A DNA stretch of 64,000 nt, taken from Utricularia gibba. Its lineage: Eukaryota; Streptophyta; Magnoliopsida; Lamiales; Lentibulariaceae. Under the pieces are notes generated by a model. The model had not been told where the DNA came from. It saw only the letters and a program-made list of their open reading frames with translations, and ran no database searches. Where the stretch lies: contig NEEC01000010.1 of NCBI GenBank assembly GCA_002189035.1, positions 930,001 to 994,000 of the forward strand. Reading direction: 5' to 3'. The translations under genes were made by a program, and so were the position numbers. Below, one piece after another: positions 1 to 11,159 of this stretch (its first letter is position 1; the number at the start of each line of letters is the position of its first letter).

Positions 1-764
1 GGTTTTACACAATGGTCTAACTCTTGTGTCACTCAAGAGAGCTCATAGGCTTAAACTCAGTTTTAACATGTTAAAAACAGGGCAGAGGGTCGTGGGAGTA
101 GTAAACATGTTAAACTTAACCAAACATGAAGAGCTTAAATATAAAGAAGTTCATTAGAGATTTTTCGTTCACACCAAAGCATCAGAAATGTAACAAAAAG
201 TATGGAAAGAAAAAAGTAACAGTAGCAAGTTCAACAACATAAATGAAGTGCAGAAAACGAAAATAAAAGTATCAGGCTGCTTTTGTGGACTGTAGATATG
301 CTGAATCTGAAGTTCTGGGTGTAGATTTGGTCTAAAAAACGTAGATCTGAGGCTGGTCGAAGCTGTTCACCAGAGAAATACAACCTTGCTCACGCTCCTC
401 ACTGTTCTCTCTCATCTCTCTCATCTCTCTCTTCTTCCTCTTTCCTTTTCTTGCTCAAAGGAAAGGTATCTCCATCTTTTACATGGGCTTTTAGAAGGAA
501 GATCTATTCTCTAGATCTTATCTTTTCAAAAGGTGGCTTTTTCTCAACTTTTCTACTCCTTTTGACTTGTCAACATGAAAAATGCGTTGCCAGTACTAAC
601 TCTTACCCTGTTAAGACTTTAACATAGACTAGAGGAAAAAATGAGAGTTTTCAACTCAATTGTTGCGAATGGAGCATGTTTTCACAATAAACACATTTCA
701 ACAAACTACACAAGAGGAGACAATTTAGCACACTAAAGAATATTTAACCCTACAAAATATGGTT
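1..764 (-). mobile_element. Ty3/gypsy-type LTR remnant (family X), cut by window start
   Basis: The reverse complement of this stretch aligns by eye with 49690-50440 and with 60445-60860. Shared landmarks, read on the minus strand, are the 'caattgagccgaaaactc'-like block, the 'gacaagtcaaaag' block and the 'gtgacacaagag' block. The alignment stops near 764, where an unrelated repeat begins. No coding sequence is seen. It is probably part of an LTR that starts outside the window. Confidence 0.7.
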
Positions 765-1185
765 TGAAATACAATTGGTATTAAAAATATTACTTTTGAA
801 ACATATATAGTTAACGTTATTGATAATGTGGGGTAAATGGGTGATGTACCGTTTTCCCAAAAATTAGTTCGTAAAATACCCCCTGTCGCATTGTGAGATG
901 TACATCGTTCTAAATCACATGTTATTTGGATCGAGAGCCTATTTTGTTTTATTTTATTTTGTATTATTTGGATTCTTAGTTGTTATTTGAAGCGAAAGCA
1001 TATTTTATTTTATTTAAAATTTGTATTACCCGTCCATCCTTGCGCGTTATTTGGCTCGAGTGCGTGTTTTTTTTATTTTAAATTTGTATGACTCGTCAAT
1101 CGATGCTTAATTGTTATATGGATCCTATGCATATTAGCTATGAACACTATTCCCGCATCGGAGGAATTTGGGAATCCCCTACGGA
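765..1185. mobile_element. PIF-linked repeat end (family Z) with a short transposase tail
   Basis: This stretch matches 35080-35505 in the same orientation, including the block 'cctcctgtcgcattgtgag' and three decayed ~65 bp units (about 920-1130). Its last ~40 bases (1140-1182) match the place in the other copy where the minus-strand PIF/Harbinger transposase breaks off (the WDSQIPPD codons). Both copies therefore carry the same join between repeat and transposase tail, which suggests family Z derives from a PIF-like element. Confidence 0.6.
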
Positions 1186-1394
1186 CGTTGGTTCCGGTTA
1201 ACCCACGCCCGTATGGAATCTACTAATGGTCAGACAGGGGCGTCGGTTAGCCCAACTCACGCCCGTATGTGATTTATTAGTGCCTCTTAGAAATCGCATA
1301 CCGGCACAGCCTGTGGCTAACGCACGCCTATATGTTTTCTTTTGCACCCCACGAGCCTAGCTTGTGCATGTACTATATGAGTTAAATAACGACG
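1186..1394. repeat. Dispersed repeat with 'acccacgcccgtatg' motifs
   Basis: It holds repeated 'acccacgcccgtatg'-like motifs and a 'gcaccccacgagcctagctt' block. The same order occurs at about 27950-28180. No coding potential is seen. It is probably interior sequence of the family Z elements. Confidence 0.5.
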
Positions 1395-2015
1395 GTTTTT
1401 ATTCTCACAATGCGATAGGAGGCACTTTACTAACTAATTTTTGGGAAAACGTTATATCACCCATCTACTCAACATTATTTATAAAGTCAACCATATATGT
1501 TTCAAAACTAATATTTTGTATACCAATTGTATTTCAAAAATAATTTTTTATTCAAAGAGAGTATTGTATTTATTTAACGTCAAGTATTATATAACTCAAA
1601 TAAAAAAATCATTTCTAAAACTTTTCTGGGCACAGGATCGCCTTTGGAAGGGTTTGAGGAAGCGGTAAATTGTGATCGATCCTCACGCACATGTTAAATA
1701 GAATGCATTAAATAATTTAAGTATTATATAACTCAAAGAGCGTAGCTAGTTTATGCGTGCATTATTTAATGCATTCGATTCAACAGGTGCATGAGGAGCG
1801 AGCGCAATTTACCTGCTCCCCAAACTCTTCCTGTGCCCAGAAAAGTGTTGAAATTGATTTTTTATTTATTTATATAATACTTGATGTTAAATAAATACAA
1901 TACTTTCTTTGAATAAAAATTTATTTTTGAAGTACCATTGGTATTAAAAATATTAGTTTTGAAACATATATAGTTGACGTTAAAGTGCCTCCTGTCGCAT
2001 TGTGAGAGGGATGCC
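1395..2015. repeat. Large inverted repeat (giant hairpin), ~620 bp
   Basis: Bases 1395-1670 are the imperfect reverse complement of about 1808-2015, and the centre (1670-1808) is itself inverted: 'ggtaaattg' at 1665 faces 'caatttacc' near 1812. The arms carry family Z sequence in opposite orientations. The single-strand transcript would fold into one long hairpin. It resembles a foldback or MITE derivative of the PIF-linked repeat. Confidence 0.7.
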
Positions 2016-2225
2016 GTGTTATTTGGATCGAGAATGATTTTGTGTTATATTTAATTTGTATTATTTGGATCCGTAGTTGTTATTTGAAGTGAGTGCATAT
2101 TTTATTTTATTTGGAATTTTTGGTATCCGTCGATCCTTGCATGTTATTTGGCTCGAGTGCGTGTTTTTTTTTTAATTTCAATTTTTATGACTCATCAATC
2201 GAATCTTAGTTGTTATATGAAATTG
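2012..2225. repeat. Further direct copy of the family Z ~65 bp units
   Basis: It repeats the order seen at 870-1130: 'gtcgcattgtgag', then decayed units built on 'gttatttggatcgag', 'gttatttgaag' and 'gttatttggctcgag'. It runs straight on from the hairpin's right arm. Confidence 0.6.
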
Positions 2226-2640
2226 AATAATAAGATTTTTGAAAGCCTTTTTGGTGATAAAATGTTTGATTAAAAATAAGAATAAAAGATGTGGTCAAAG
2301 TACGGGTATTTTGAAAAAATAAATTTCTGACACACGCAATATAATAAATTTCTGTAAATAGGATAACATGACTATAGCTCTCGATCATCACGCATGACGT
2401 AGCTCGAATGTATTAAACAATACATTTGAAATTCATGGAATAAATATTATGGCTTTCGAGATTTACGGTGCATTTTGATCGAATGGATAAATTTTTTTTG
2501 TGGAAAAAATCCTACAGCACTCGACAATTTTAAACTATGAAAATTGTGATTGTCACAATTTTAAAAATTCTATTTTTAATATTTCATAAAAATTCTCTCA
2601 AAATTTGAAGGTATAGTAAAAAAATGTTTTTGAAAATTTT
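2226..2640. other. AT-rich spacer with a weak repeat match
   Basis: No gene is seen. About 2390-2540 resembles 10430-10560 ('gaatgtattaaacaat', 'catggaataaatattat', 'gtggaaaaaatcc'), the inner block of the long inverted repeats described at 10386 and 34430. Confidence 0.4.
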
Positions 2641-3158
2641 AAACTATGAAAATTGTGATTATATTTTATATAATGTTATATCCACAAGAAATACGAAATC
2701 CGCACCGCCGCCCCCAAATAAACCAGTTCGTTTTGAAGAAACGGTCGTCAACCAACTCACTTCGCAACACTTATATTGCATCGTGATCATTCATATTGCA
2801 TCATCGCATTCTATTGTGTGTAGTTGGCATTCTTCATAGTTCAGGAGAGGTTACGTGATTTCCTATGCATGCTTCTTGCCTTCAGCTGAAGGATTCCTCG
2901 ATACAGAGTAGTATCTCCAATCTGTTGGTTTCCCAAGGGGGTCGTCAATTGTACGCTGAAAGGTCAGAACATGATTCAATTCCCAAACTCCTTAGATTGT
3001 TTTGTATGGGTTCAATATTTTAGTCAGCTGTTTTCTATTTCGTCAACAAGTTCTGGTGATGCCTACTTATTGTCTGTATGCAGAATCTTGATTTTGATTC
3101 TTTCGCATAATGAAGTTGAACCCCTTAATATGTTTTAACTTGATTTCATAGTTCATTC
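2641..3158. other. Upstream region of the F-box relic, left of the copia insertion
   Basis: This single-copy-looking sequence was contiguous with 8258 before the copia element inserted, as the TCGTG duplication on both sides shows. A possible donor site ('gaaaggtcag' near 2958) and an acceptor-like site near 8455 would fit a 5' UTR intron, which is common in plant F-box genes. That is inference; no coding region is seen here. Confidence 0.35.
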
Positions 3159-3163
3159 TCGTG

Positions 3164-3402
3164 TGATGAAAGATGGCTGTTTCCACTTGAAGCAGAATAA
3201 CCGAAGGCACAGAACAGATATTTCACGCTTTATGGGCCTATTGGCTTTCTTTTATTTCTTTGTAATTGTACATAGTTAGCCCAACAAACAACTCTGCACA
3301 ATTGTATATATTGAATATCGCTGAAGCGGTAACCAGTGGGTTGTTCTTCCACATTTGTGAGCTGCTATGTTATTCTTCCAGAATCCATCTTGAATTTGTA
3401 CA
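3164..3402 (+). repeat. 5' LTR of copia 1
   Basis: It begins 'tgatgaaagatgg', ends 'gaatttgtaca', and is 239 bp like its partner at 8014-8252. A primer-binding-site-like 'tggtgcggtgagc' follows at 3403, which departs from the usual copia 'tggtatcagagc'. Confidence 0.95.
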
Positions 3403-3440
3403 TGGTGCGGTGAGCGTGGAGCTGAGCTTTGTCATATTCT

Positions 3441-4454
3441 ATGGCATCATCCCAAGTCTTTCCCACTGCCGTCGCTCATCCTAGGGCAAACAACGATGAT
3501 AGCGTCCACTTACCTGATCCTCTGTTCATCTCAGGTTCAGATAACCCTAGTACTCCTCTGGTGTCATATCCGTTGACTCCTGATAATTTTCTTACTTGGA
3601 ACAAGGATATCAAGTTGGCGTTGTCTGCTAAGAACAAGTTAGGGTTCATAACAGGAAGAGTTCTTCAACCTGATGAGAACAACTCAAAATTTGATGCTTG
3701 GGTTCGAGCAGATGCCATGGTCCTCTCTTGGCTGCGAAATTCAATTTCCAAAGAGTTAGCCCCTGGGTTTCGGTCTGCTAAAAGCTCTCTGGCTTTATGG
3801 GAGTCATTGAATCAACATTTTGGCCAAGTAAACATGTCGCTAGTTTTTCAATTGCACCAGGAACTTTTTTCTTTAGTTCAAGGAGACATGAGTGTGCCTG
3901 AATATTACACCAAATTGAAAGGAATTTGGGGAGATTTAAATGAATTACTTCCGGATGCATGTGGGAAGTGCATCAAGGTCATTGGGATTTCTCAAGTAGC
4001 CAAGTTCTTACATGGTTTAAACAACAACTTTGTGCATGTGAAAAATCAAATCTTGGCTACTGATCCACCTCCAACTATTGAACACGCCTTTGCTATGGTT
4101 ATGAATGTAGTAATGAGTGGTGGAACTGATAGGAAGGACGTTATTGAAAGTGCGTTTCTTGTCCAAGGTGACCCATCTGCACCAAATCATTCACAACTGA
4201 CCCCACGTGATTGGAAGGATTCCAAGGGACGATTCTGTGAGAAGTGCAAAAGGCCTGGGCACACAACTGAAACGTGTTGGGCTGGTAAAAAAGAAAGACC
4301 CTTGTGGTTCATCAAGAAGTATGGAAAGGGTAAACATTACATCAATCTTGTGGATACTCCTCCTATGGACCATTCATCTTCAAGTTCTATACCGATCATG
4401 CAACCACCTCATGTATTTTCTAGTCCTGGACCTTTACAACAGATCATTCAATAG
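3441..4454 (+). pseudogene. gag: Copia 1 gag (capsid/nucleocapsid) ending at an in-frame TAG
   Basis: The region encodes a copia gag. The N-terminal part has the 'FLTWNKDIKLALSAKNK' signature of the UBN2-like retroelement capsid. A central capsid core follows, and a CX2CX4HX4C zinc knuckle (CEKCKRPGHTTETC) lies near residue 270. I chose the ATG at 3441; an in-frame ATG at 3429 is also possible. The frame ends at TAG 4452-4454 and the same frame continues straight into the protease region. The stop is therefore either a point mutation or, less likely, a gag-pol separator. Copia elements normally make one polyprotein, so a mutation is favoured. Confidence 0.88.
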
Positions 4455-7400
4455 GAGGTCTGTCGCATGCTCAATATATCTCCACAAATGGGTCATCAGT
4501 CGATGGCTTCGGCTACACCTTCATCCCAAGCTCAGTATGCTGCCCCACCAGTCCAACAATCCTTTTTGGTGCAGCAGCAACCCATCAACCCTTCGTACTT
4601 GCATGGCAGCAATAGTGGAGGCTCTCTACACATGACACATCTAGGTGATTTTGCAGGTATTCCTTTTCTTACACTTGCTGCCTCCTCTATTCCATTGTCT
4701 GTGCATGGTAAATTTGGTTTATGGATATTAGATACAGGTGCTACTGCTCATGTCTGCAGTGATCCTACTTTGCTGACTAATGTATGCTTCCTTCCTGTCC
4801 CTATTTCGTTGTTCTTACCTGATGGTTCCCATATTTCTGTTCAACAAATTGGCACAGTCCGTTTATCTGCACATATCCACTTAGACAATGTCCTTTTCGT
4901 TCCTAGTTTCCAGTATAATCTCATCTCCATTCGTCAACTCGCCTCCTCTGCATATCTAGACATGCTCTTCACTGGTTCTTGCTGCTTGTTGCAGGACCAG
5001 GCAACTAAAACTTTACTGGGGGTGGGCAGAGTTCGTAATGACCTCTATATCCTTGACAAAAAATCCTTTTTGCCGCATTTGTTGAAGCTTTATCAAGCTG
5101 CTCATCAAGGCCTTTTGCATTCTAGTTGGAGCAATTTGTGCTTGGGTTCTGCCTCCTTTTTGTTCAATAGTAAGGCCTATTTTGCCGCCACTATAAACTC
5201 TAATGATGCCAATTTGCTATGGCATTGTCGATTAGGTCATATTTCTGAGTCGAAAGCAGCACATTTACCTTTTGATTGTGGTTTATGCAATACCCCTTGT
5301 GATATTTGCCATATGGCTAAATTTCAGCGTTTACCATTCAATTTAAGTACTACTCGTGCTCCTTATCCTTTGCATCTCCTTCATTGCGATCTTTGGGGAC
5401 CATACAAAACTCTGACTATCACTGGAACTTCCTATTTTCTCAACATCGTTGATGATCACTCTAGGTCGACATGGACTTTTTTACTTGCTCACAAAGGTGC
5501 CTTGCACTCCTTATTTGCTTCCTTTATTTCCCTTGTGGAACGTCAATTTGATCTACCTGTTAAAATTCTTCGTTCCGACAATGGGAAAGAGTTCACTTCC
5601 CATCAACTCGTTGAACTTTGTAACAATTTAGACGTTTTCCAGCAAACTACCTGTGTTGACACTCCAGCGCAAAATGAAGTCGTTGAGCGTAAGCACAAAC
5701 ATCTCTTAGAGGTAACTAGAGCCCTCTTATTTCAGTCAAAGCTTCCGGTTGAGTTTTGGGGGGAGGCATTACTCACCGCCACACACATTATCAATCGATT
5801 ACCATCATCGGTGTTGCATTGGTTTACCCCATTCGAAGTTATTAATCATGAGAGGCCAGATTACTCTTACCTTAGAACATTTGGGTGCTTATGTTATGCT
5901 TTCAACTTAGGTTCTAAGAGAGATAAGCTCCTTCCTCGTGCACTGAAGTGCGTGTTCTTGGGTTACCCCACTGGAAAAAAAGGGTACAGGTTGTTTGATT
6001 TGGAAAACAAGAGGATAATAATTTCCAGGGATGTTAAATTTTATGAACAATTTTTTCCCTTTGCAAACTCTGCTGGTTCTTCTATTCACACCGCTCCATC
6101 ATCACATTGGGTCACCCAACTTCCATCAGAACCTCTACCCTCTTCCGTATTGCCCTACTCTGAATCTTCATCCAGTTCTATCAATAATTTTGCAGATGAT
6201 TCACTTCCTACTGATCCTCAGGTCATCATTGATGATCAACCCCTTGATGAGTCTCCTCATCTCCCTTCTAGTGTTCCAGATATCACTGAACCTTCTTCAT
6301 CAGCTAACTCCATGTCACAACCAGAGTCTTCACCTCCAACACCTAATTTTCCTAGTATTCGCAGGAGCACTCGTTCTCTTATGCCACCTGCCTGGCTCCG
6401 TGATTTTGTTGCTACTTCCACCACGAACCCATCACCTTTACATTCTGGTAGCACCTGCATATGTACTCTCTTTGAACCTGTTACTTATGCACAGGCTAAA
6501 GGCATCGCAGGATGGGAGCTTGCTATGCAGGAGGAGTTGGATGCACATGAGAAAAATGGTACCTGGATTCTCACCACTCTACCTCCTGGAAAACATGTGA
6601 TAGGTTCAAAATGGGTTTATAAAAATAAGTTGAAGGCTGATGGCTCTTTGGAGCGCCGTAAGGCTCGTCTTGTGGCTAAGGGATATAGCCAAATTGAGGG
6701 GATTGATTTTACTGATCGCTTTGCTCCAGTGGCGAAGCCTGTCACAATCCGATTGACATTGGCAATGGCCATACAGTTGAATTTGTTTATTCATCAAATC
6801 GATATCAACAATGCGTTTCTACATGGCCACTTGGATGAACAAATTTACATGGCATTGCCTGAGGACACCAAGTTGGCTCTAATCTGGTATGTTTTCTGCA
6901 GCGTTCTATTTACGGACTTAAGCAGGCGTCGCGCCAATGGAATTTAGAATTGACTCGTGTGTTGCTCCAGCTTGGTTTACAACAGTCTGCTCATGATCCA
7001 TGCCTCTTTATGCTATCTGATTCACAGCTCATTTTATGGGTGATAGTTTACGTTGATGATATCCTTTTGCTCAGTTCTCGTATGGAAGCTATTGACAATA
7101 TTAAAGAAACTCTACACCGTGTGTTCACCATTAAAGACCTTGGTGAAGCCAAGTTCTTTTTGGGAGTTCAGTTTATTCGAACTTGTACAGGTCTCCTTCT
7201 CACTCAGGAGCATTATGCTCGTCGCATATTAGAGGATTTTAACATGTTAGATCAAAAGGAGTCGCCTTCTCCACTCCCACGAAATCATAAATTCAATGAT
7301 GGCAAGAATCAACCAGTGCAAAACCCTGAAGGTTTTAGGCAGTTGATTGGTCGATTGTTATATCTCGGTTTTATTCGACCAGATCTTTCTTTTGCAGTGC

Positions 7401-8050
7401 AACAACTCAGTCAATTCATGGAACATCTGACTGCTGAGCACTGGGAAGGCGCTTTCCGCCTGTTAAGGTATTTACTAGGCACTGCAGGTTATGGCTTGTG
7501 TTACACTGCAGCAGCAGAACCTTCATTGCGAGCTTTCTGCGATGCGGACTGGGGTTCGTGCACTCTGACTAGAAAATCAGTGACTGGCTTCTGCGTTTTT
7601 ATTGGAAATAATCTTGTTTCCTGGAAGACAAAGAAACAGGATACTATATCTAAATCATCAGCGGAGGCAGAGTATCGCGCAATGGGATCAGTGACCTTGG
7701 AACTTCTATGGATTTCCTATATCTTGAGAGACCTTAGATATCGCATACCATTGCCTATTCCTCTCTGGTGTGACAGTGAACCGGCCATACACATAACCAA
7801 GAACCATGTGTTTCATGAACGGACGAAACACCTTGATATTGACTGCCACACCGTTCGTGAACAGTACAAGAAGGGCTTCTTGCTACCGCAGCATGTGTCC
7901 TCTTCCAAGCAAGTAGCTGACATTCTCACTAAATCTCTTGCAGTCGGCCCTTTTATGAATTTGAGGTCCAAACTTGGAGTTGTTTCTTCAAGGGATCCAA
8001 GTTTGAGGAGGGCTGATGAAAGATGGCTGTTTCCACTTGAAGCAGAATAA
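4455..8050 (+). pseudogene. pol: Copia 1 pol: protease, integrase, RT, RNase H with one frameshift
   Basis: In order: aspartic protease (WILDTGATAHVC, about 4724-4760), an integrase zinc domain (H..H..C..C, 5222-5330), and an integrase core with HCDLWGP, ILRSDNGKEF and the downstream E in NEVVERKH. RT begins at KWVYKNKLKADG and has YVDD near 7050. RNase H has FCDADW and SKSSAEAEYRAM. The frame is open from 4455 to about 6865, then continues in another frame from there to the stop at 8050. A single base is missing near 6861-6866. All catalytic motifs outside the break look normal, and the termination codon overlaps the start of the 3' LTR. The copy cannot make a full polyprotein unless by frameshifting. 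Confidence 0.93.
8001..8013 (+). other. Polypurine tract of copia 1
   Basis: The purine-rich stretch 'ttgaggaggg' lies directly before the 3' LTR, where plus-strand DNA synthesis of an LTR element is primed. Confidence 0.8.
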
Positions 8051-8252
8051 CCGAAGGCACATAACAGATATTTCACGCTTTATGGGCCTATTGGCTTTCT
8101 TTTATTTCTTTGTAATTGTACATAGTTAGCCCAACAAACAACTCTGCACAATTGTATATATTGAATATCGCTGAAGCGGTAACCAGTGGGTTGTTCTTCC
8201 ACATTTGTGAGCTGCTATGTTATTCTTCCAGAATCCATCTTGAATTTGTACA
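8014..8252 (+). repeat. 3' LTR of copia 1
   Basis: It is identical to the 5' LTR except for one base near its start. It is followed by the target duplication TCGTG at 8253-8257. Confidence 0.95.
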
Positions 8253-8473
8253 TCGTGTTACGTCCATTATTCTTGTCTGTTTCTTGGTATATTGCTAGTG
8301 CCAGACCATGCAAACCAGTAAGCACTTGCGACCTAGCAACTAAGGTCAGGCATTCTGGTGTTGTAATTGGAGGGTTTGAAGGCAATCTTCAACCCATTTA
8401 AGCAGCTAAGAAGTTTTGATTCAGAACATTTGATTGTTTATTGCCTCTTGTTTGAAGGTGTGGAATCTCTTAC

Positions 8474-9489
8474 ATGGTGGAAGTTTCAGCGGATGTGCCT
8501 GATGATATCATCATGAAAGTGTTACTAGGGCTCCCAGTAAAAACTATTCTCAGATGCAGGAGTTTGTCACATTGCTGGAAGAGCATAATTGACAGCCATG
8601 ACTTTATTCGACACCACATGATTCAGCGAGACATGGAGCTCCAATTTTAAGGGCATCTTTATTCCTTACGTGAAACTTCTTATATGCCTGCAATTTTAAG
8701 GGCATCTTTTGTAGCTTTAAGCATGTCTGATCGTATTGCGATTCCTATTCCTGCTGAAATCCCCTCTATCAAGGAGGTTATCGGTGCCTGTTTTGGCTTT
8801 GGAATCCTGCTACCAGATATGTAAGGATGGTGGGGCAGCCTGTAGAGGATGCCACAACTCATGTAGCTGCTGGATTTGGTGCTGACAATGATGGGAACTA
8901 TAAGATTGTGCTTATACTGTGCAGGAATTCTTTTTCTGATGAGTTGATGGTTTATAGCTTGACTTCTTATGCATGGAGACATGTAGGTCTACCCCTTGAG
9001 AATGTACAATTTGAGATTAGAGGTGGCAGGATGCTGAAGGGGAAGTTGTATTGGGAGAGAAGGATTACATATCTCAGGCAACATATTCTTACATTTGATT
9101 TGATGATTGAAGTCGATGAATTCATCAGCTATCCACCATTGGTAGATGGCAGTTTTGGATACCAGATGTCACTAGTAGGAGCTCTAGGAAACAAGTTATA
9201 CTTGTTCGTAATGGAGAGTGATAGTCAGAGGGGTGTTATCAAAACCTTAGTGGAGGAGGAACATGGATAGTAGCTGCTAGGCTTCTTTTCACTAGAAATC
9301 TATGTGGTCAGTATGTTCTTCCCTACATAACACCCCTGTGTATTGTACAGGGGATAGAATTCTGATTTCCTGCAAGCATTTGAGGGCTTATGGTCTATGG
9401 GATTATAGCTTCAGCATGAGGTGCATTCATAGAGTAAATATCAACTGCTGTAGACCCTTGCAGTGGTATGACAGTCCAGTGAGGGTATG
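8474..9489 (+). pseudogene. F-box protein with F-box-associated (FBA) domain, decayed
   Basis: F-box proteins are substrate adaptors of SCF ubiquitin ligases. The ATG at 8474 opens a 58-residue frame with a good F-box (VPDDIIMKVLLGLPVKTILR, then CRSLSHCWKSIID) and stops at 8648-8650. Downstream, in other frames, lie pieces of the FBA domain: an 'LWNPATRY' block near 8795-8820, then 8827-9270 with 'GFGADNDGNYKIV', 'YSLTSYAWRHV' and 'GRMLKGKLYWE'. Such proteins are usually 350-420 residues in one exon. Here at least two frame breaks and a stop separate the parts, and a 19 bp direct repeat (8642-8660 and 8691-8709) sits at the first break. Copia 1 lies 222 bp upstream of the ATG. It is most likely a relic. 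Confidence 0.85.
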
Positions 9490-9998
9490 AGGTTCTACCT
9501 TGCAGTGGTATGACAGTGCTTTGGCTGACTACTCCTAACTCAAACTAAAGTGATGATTAGACTTGCATATTCCTAGTGTTTTGTGGCGAGGGCATCAAAA
9601 CAAAAACAAGAAGAAAATGGAGCGGCTAGAGGGGCAGCCTGATTATCCCTGGAGGTATGTGGGCCGAAGTCCCCCTGCATACCTTCTGCATATCTCGCCA
9701 TCATCTAACAAGTTCCAGACCTGCAAACCAGATGCTCTATGTTAGTAGTAAGCAGAGGACAAGACGAAGGAAGGATTCTGGTCCTAGTGCACAAGCAAAT
9801 TGGACCAACCTTCAGCTTGCATCTAGATCCCGCAATTGCCAAACTAAAAGGACTATCTTCTGAGAACGAAATGGAAAATACAGTGCCCTGAAAGCATATA
9901 TAAACATCTTCTTGATCAGTGCTACCAAATCCCTCTTTCTTTGGAATAACATCCAGAGGGGAGGGGAGAGGAGGCATCAGAAACATACAGTACACATT
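9490..9998. other. No recognisable feature
   Basis: The sequence is unique-looking and of mixed composition. It may hold 3' sequence of the F-box relic. Short open frames exist on both strands but show no family motif. Confidence 0.4.
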
Positions 9999-10385
9999 GC
10001 CCGGTGGTTTTCTCTTTTGAAACGCGGGAATCCATTGCCAACGGGAGAGAAAAGGAACTAATCCAGTCGTATGGTAAACACGCCAATCGTTAATAATTTA
10101 TATTTCTTCTCTTAATTCCATCCCAAATATCTAATTAATGTTCCTTGTTCGTGAGATAATTTCTATATATCTTTTAATTACCCGTAGAATACATTACATC
10201 ACCATTTTTTTATGAATTATAACTAGTAAACCGACTTACGACTAACCCCTAAAAGCAACCCACCCATTTGTTATGCCTAAACCACACTCGAATACAACTT
10301 CCCAAGCTATGTTCGCCGCACGGGCGAGGGTTACAGCTAAACAACGTTAATATAAAACACAAAAATAATGTTTTATTTTTGTTCG
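9999..10385 (+). repeat. Long inverted repeat, left member (partner 27060-27448)
   Basis: The reverse complement of 27060-27448 aligns over the whole stretch. Shared anchors are 'gggaatccatt', 'ggaactaatc', 'cttaattccat', 'cgtgagat', 'aatacatta', 'ccgacttacg', 'taacccctaa' and 'aataatgttttattttt'. A third, shorter piece of the same family in the same orientation is at 34935-35045. It could be the long terminal inverted repeat of a large DNA element enclosing the ULP1-type gene, or one of two unrelated insertions. No target duplication was found. Confidence 0.6.
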
Positions 10386-10740
10386 ATTGGGTAATGGTAA
10401 ATTGCCCTCGATCCTCACGCACTAGATCGAGTGCATTAAATAACACACCCGAAGGCCGAAGCTCATGGAATACATATTATAGGGTTCGATATTAACGACA
10501 AATTTGGATCGAATGAACAAATTGCGTGGTATTTATGGTGGAAAAAGTCCCACACCGCTCACGTGTCCTTGTTGATTTAGATGGAAGCATAGAATGTATT
10601 ATTTTTTTTATTAAAAAAAGCACTCTATCCTTAAAAGTCATAAGGATAGAGTGCATTACTTGTTATTAAAATACTACTGCACTCACCCTCCACGTGGGTA
10701 TGCCACCCTCCACACGGGTGCGGGGTACAGTAACGCACGC
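10386..10740 (+). repeat. Inner inverted-repeat block (partner 34430-34735), split by hAT
   Basis: It matches the reverse complement of 34430-34735. Anchors are 'ggtaaattg', 'gatcgagtgcattaaataacacacc', 'gaatacatattatagggttcg' and 'gatttagatggaagcat'. It contains a short palindrome (10620-10654) with arms 'gcactctatcctta'. The hAT terminus at 10741 interrupts it. Confidence 0.6.
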
Positions 10741-10990
10741 TAGAGGTGGATTCGGTTCGAACTGGAGTTCCGGTTCAGTTCCATGAGGTGGATGTCTGTA
10801 CGGTTTTAGTTCCGGAACCGAAACCATTTGGAACCGTGGAACCGATGGTTCCAACCTATGTGTGAACCGTACTGTTTACGGTTCCGAACTATGAACAGTA
10901 CGGTTCAGATTAAAAAAATTTTAAAAAATTAAAAAATTAAAAATTTAAAAAAATTAAATAAAATTAAATAAAATTAAAAAAATTAAAAAA
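10741..10990 (+). repeat. hAT terminus and GC-rich subterminal repeats
   Basis: It starts at the terminal 'tagaggtgg'. Many direct and inverted copies of GGTTC, CGGTTC and GGAACCG follow to about 10910, then an A/T-only tract. In hAT elements such subterminal motifs bind the transposase. The same zone is inverted at 59040-59289. Confidence 0.8.
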
Positions 10991-11159
10991 TGAAAAAAAT
11001 TAAATAAATATATATTATTTCAGATACCCATATGATGGGATGTGGGTGCCTGGAAAATGATCTCAGGCGCCCTCATGACACTCTTACATGAGCAAGTGCG
11101 GGTGGCCGATGAATGGTCTCAGTCTCTCGGATGTTCTTCCCAGAAATTCACAATCCAAT

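Larger units (their letters stand above)
3164..8252 (+). mobile_element. Young Ty1/copia retrotransposon (copia 1), complete with both LTRs
   Basis: The element is 5,089 bp, bounded by 239 bp LTRs that begin TG and end CA, and flanked by the 5 bp target-site duplication TCGTG (3159-3163 and 8253-8257). The two LTRs differ at one position that I can see (g/t within 'cacagaac'/'cacataac'). Between them lie gag, protease, integrase, reverse transcriptase and RNase H in the copia order. The coding region carries one in-frame stop (4452-4454) and one 1-base frameshift near 6861-6866. The domain order, with integrase before RT, excludes gypsy. The short LTRs suggest an Ale/Retrofit-like lineage, which is only a guess. 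Confidence 0.96.

Noticed and set aside
4452-4454. Programmed gag-pol stop read-through in copia 1
   Set aside because: Copia elements usually encode a single frame, and the element also has a 1-base frameshift elsewhere. No read-through context was recognised.
9657-9995. Short open frames after the F-box relic as genes
   Set aside because: They overlap on opposite strands, have no family motif and no splice or start context.
10741-10910. A GC-rich promoter or CpG island
   Set aside because: The GGTTCGG/CCGAACC repeats start exactly at a hAT terminus and recur inverted at the ends of a second copy, so they are subterminal repeats.
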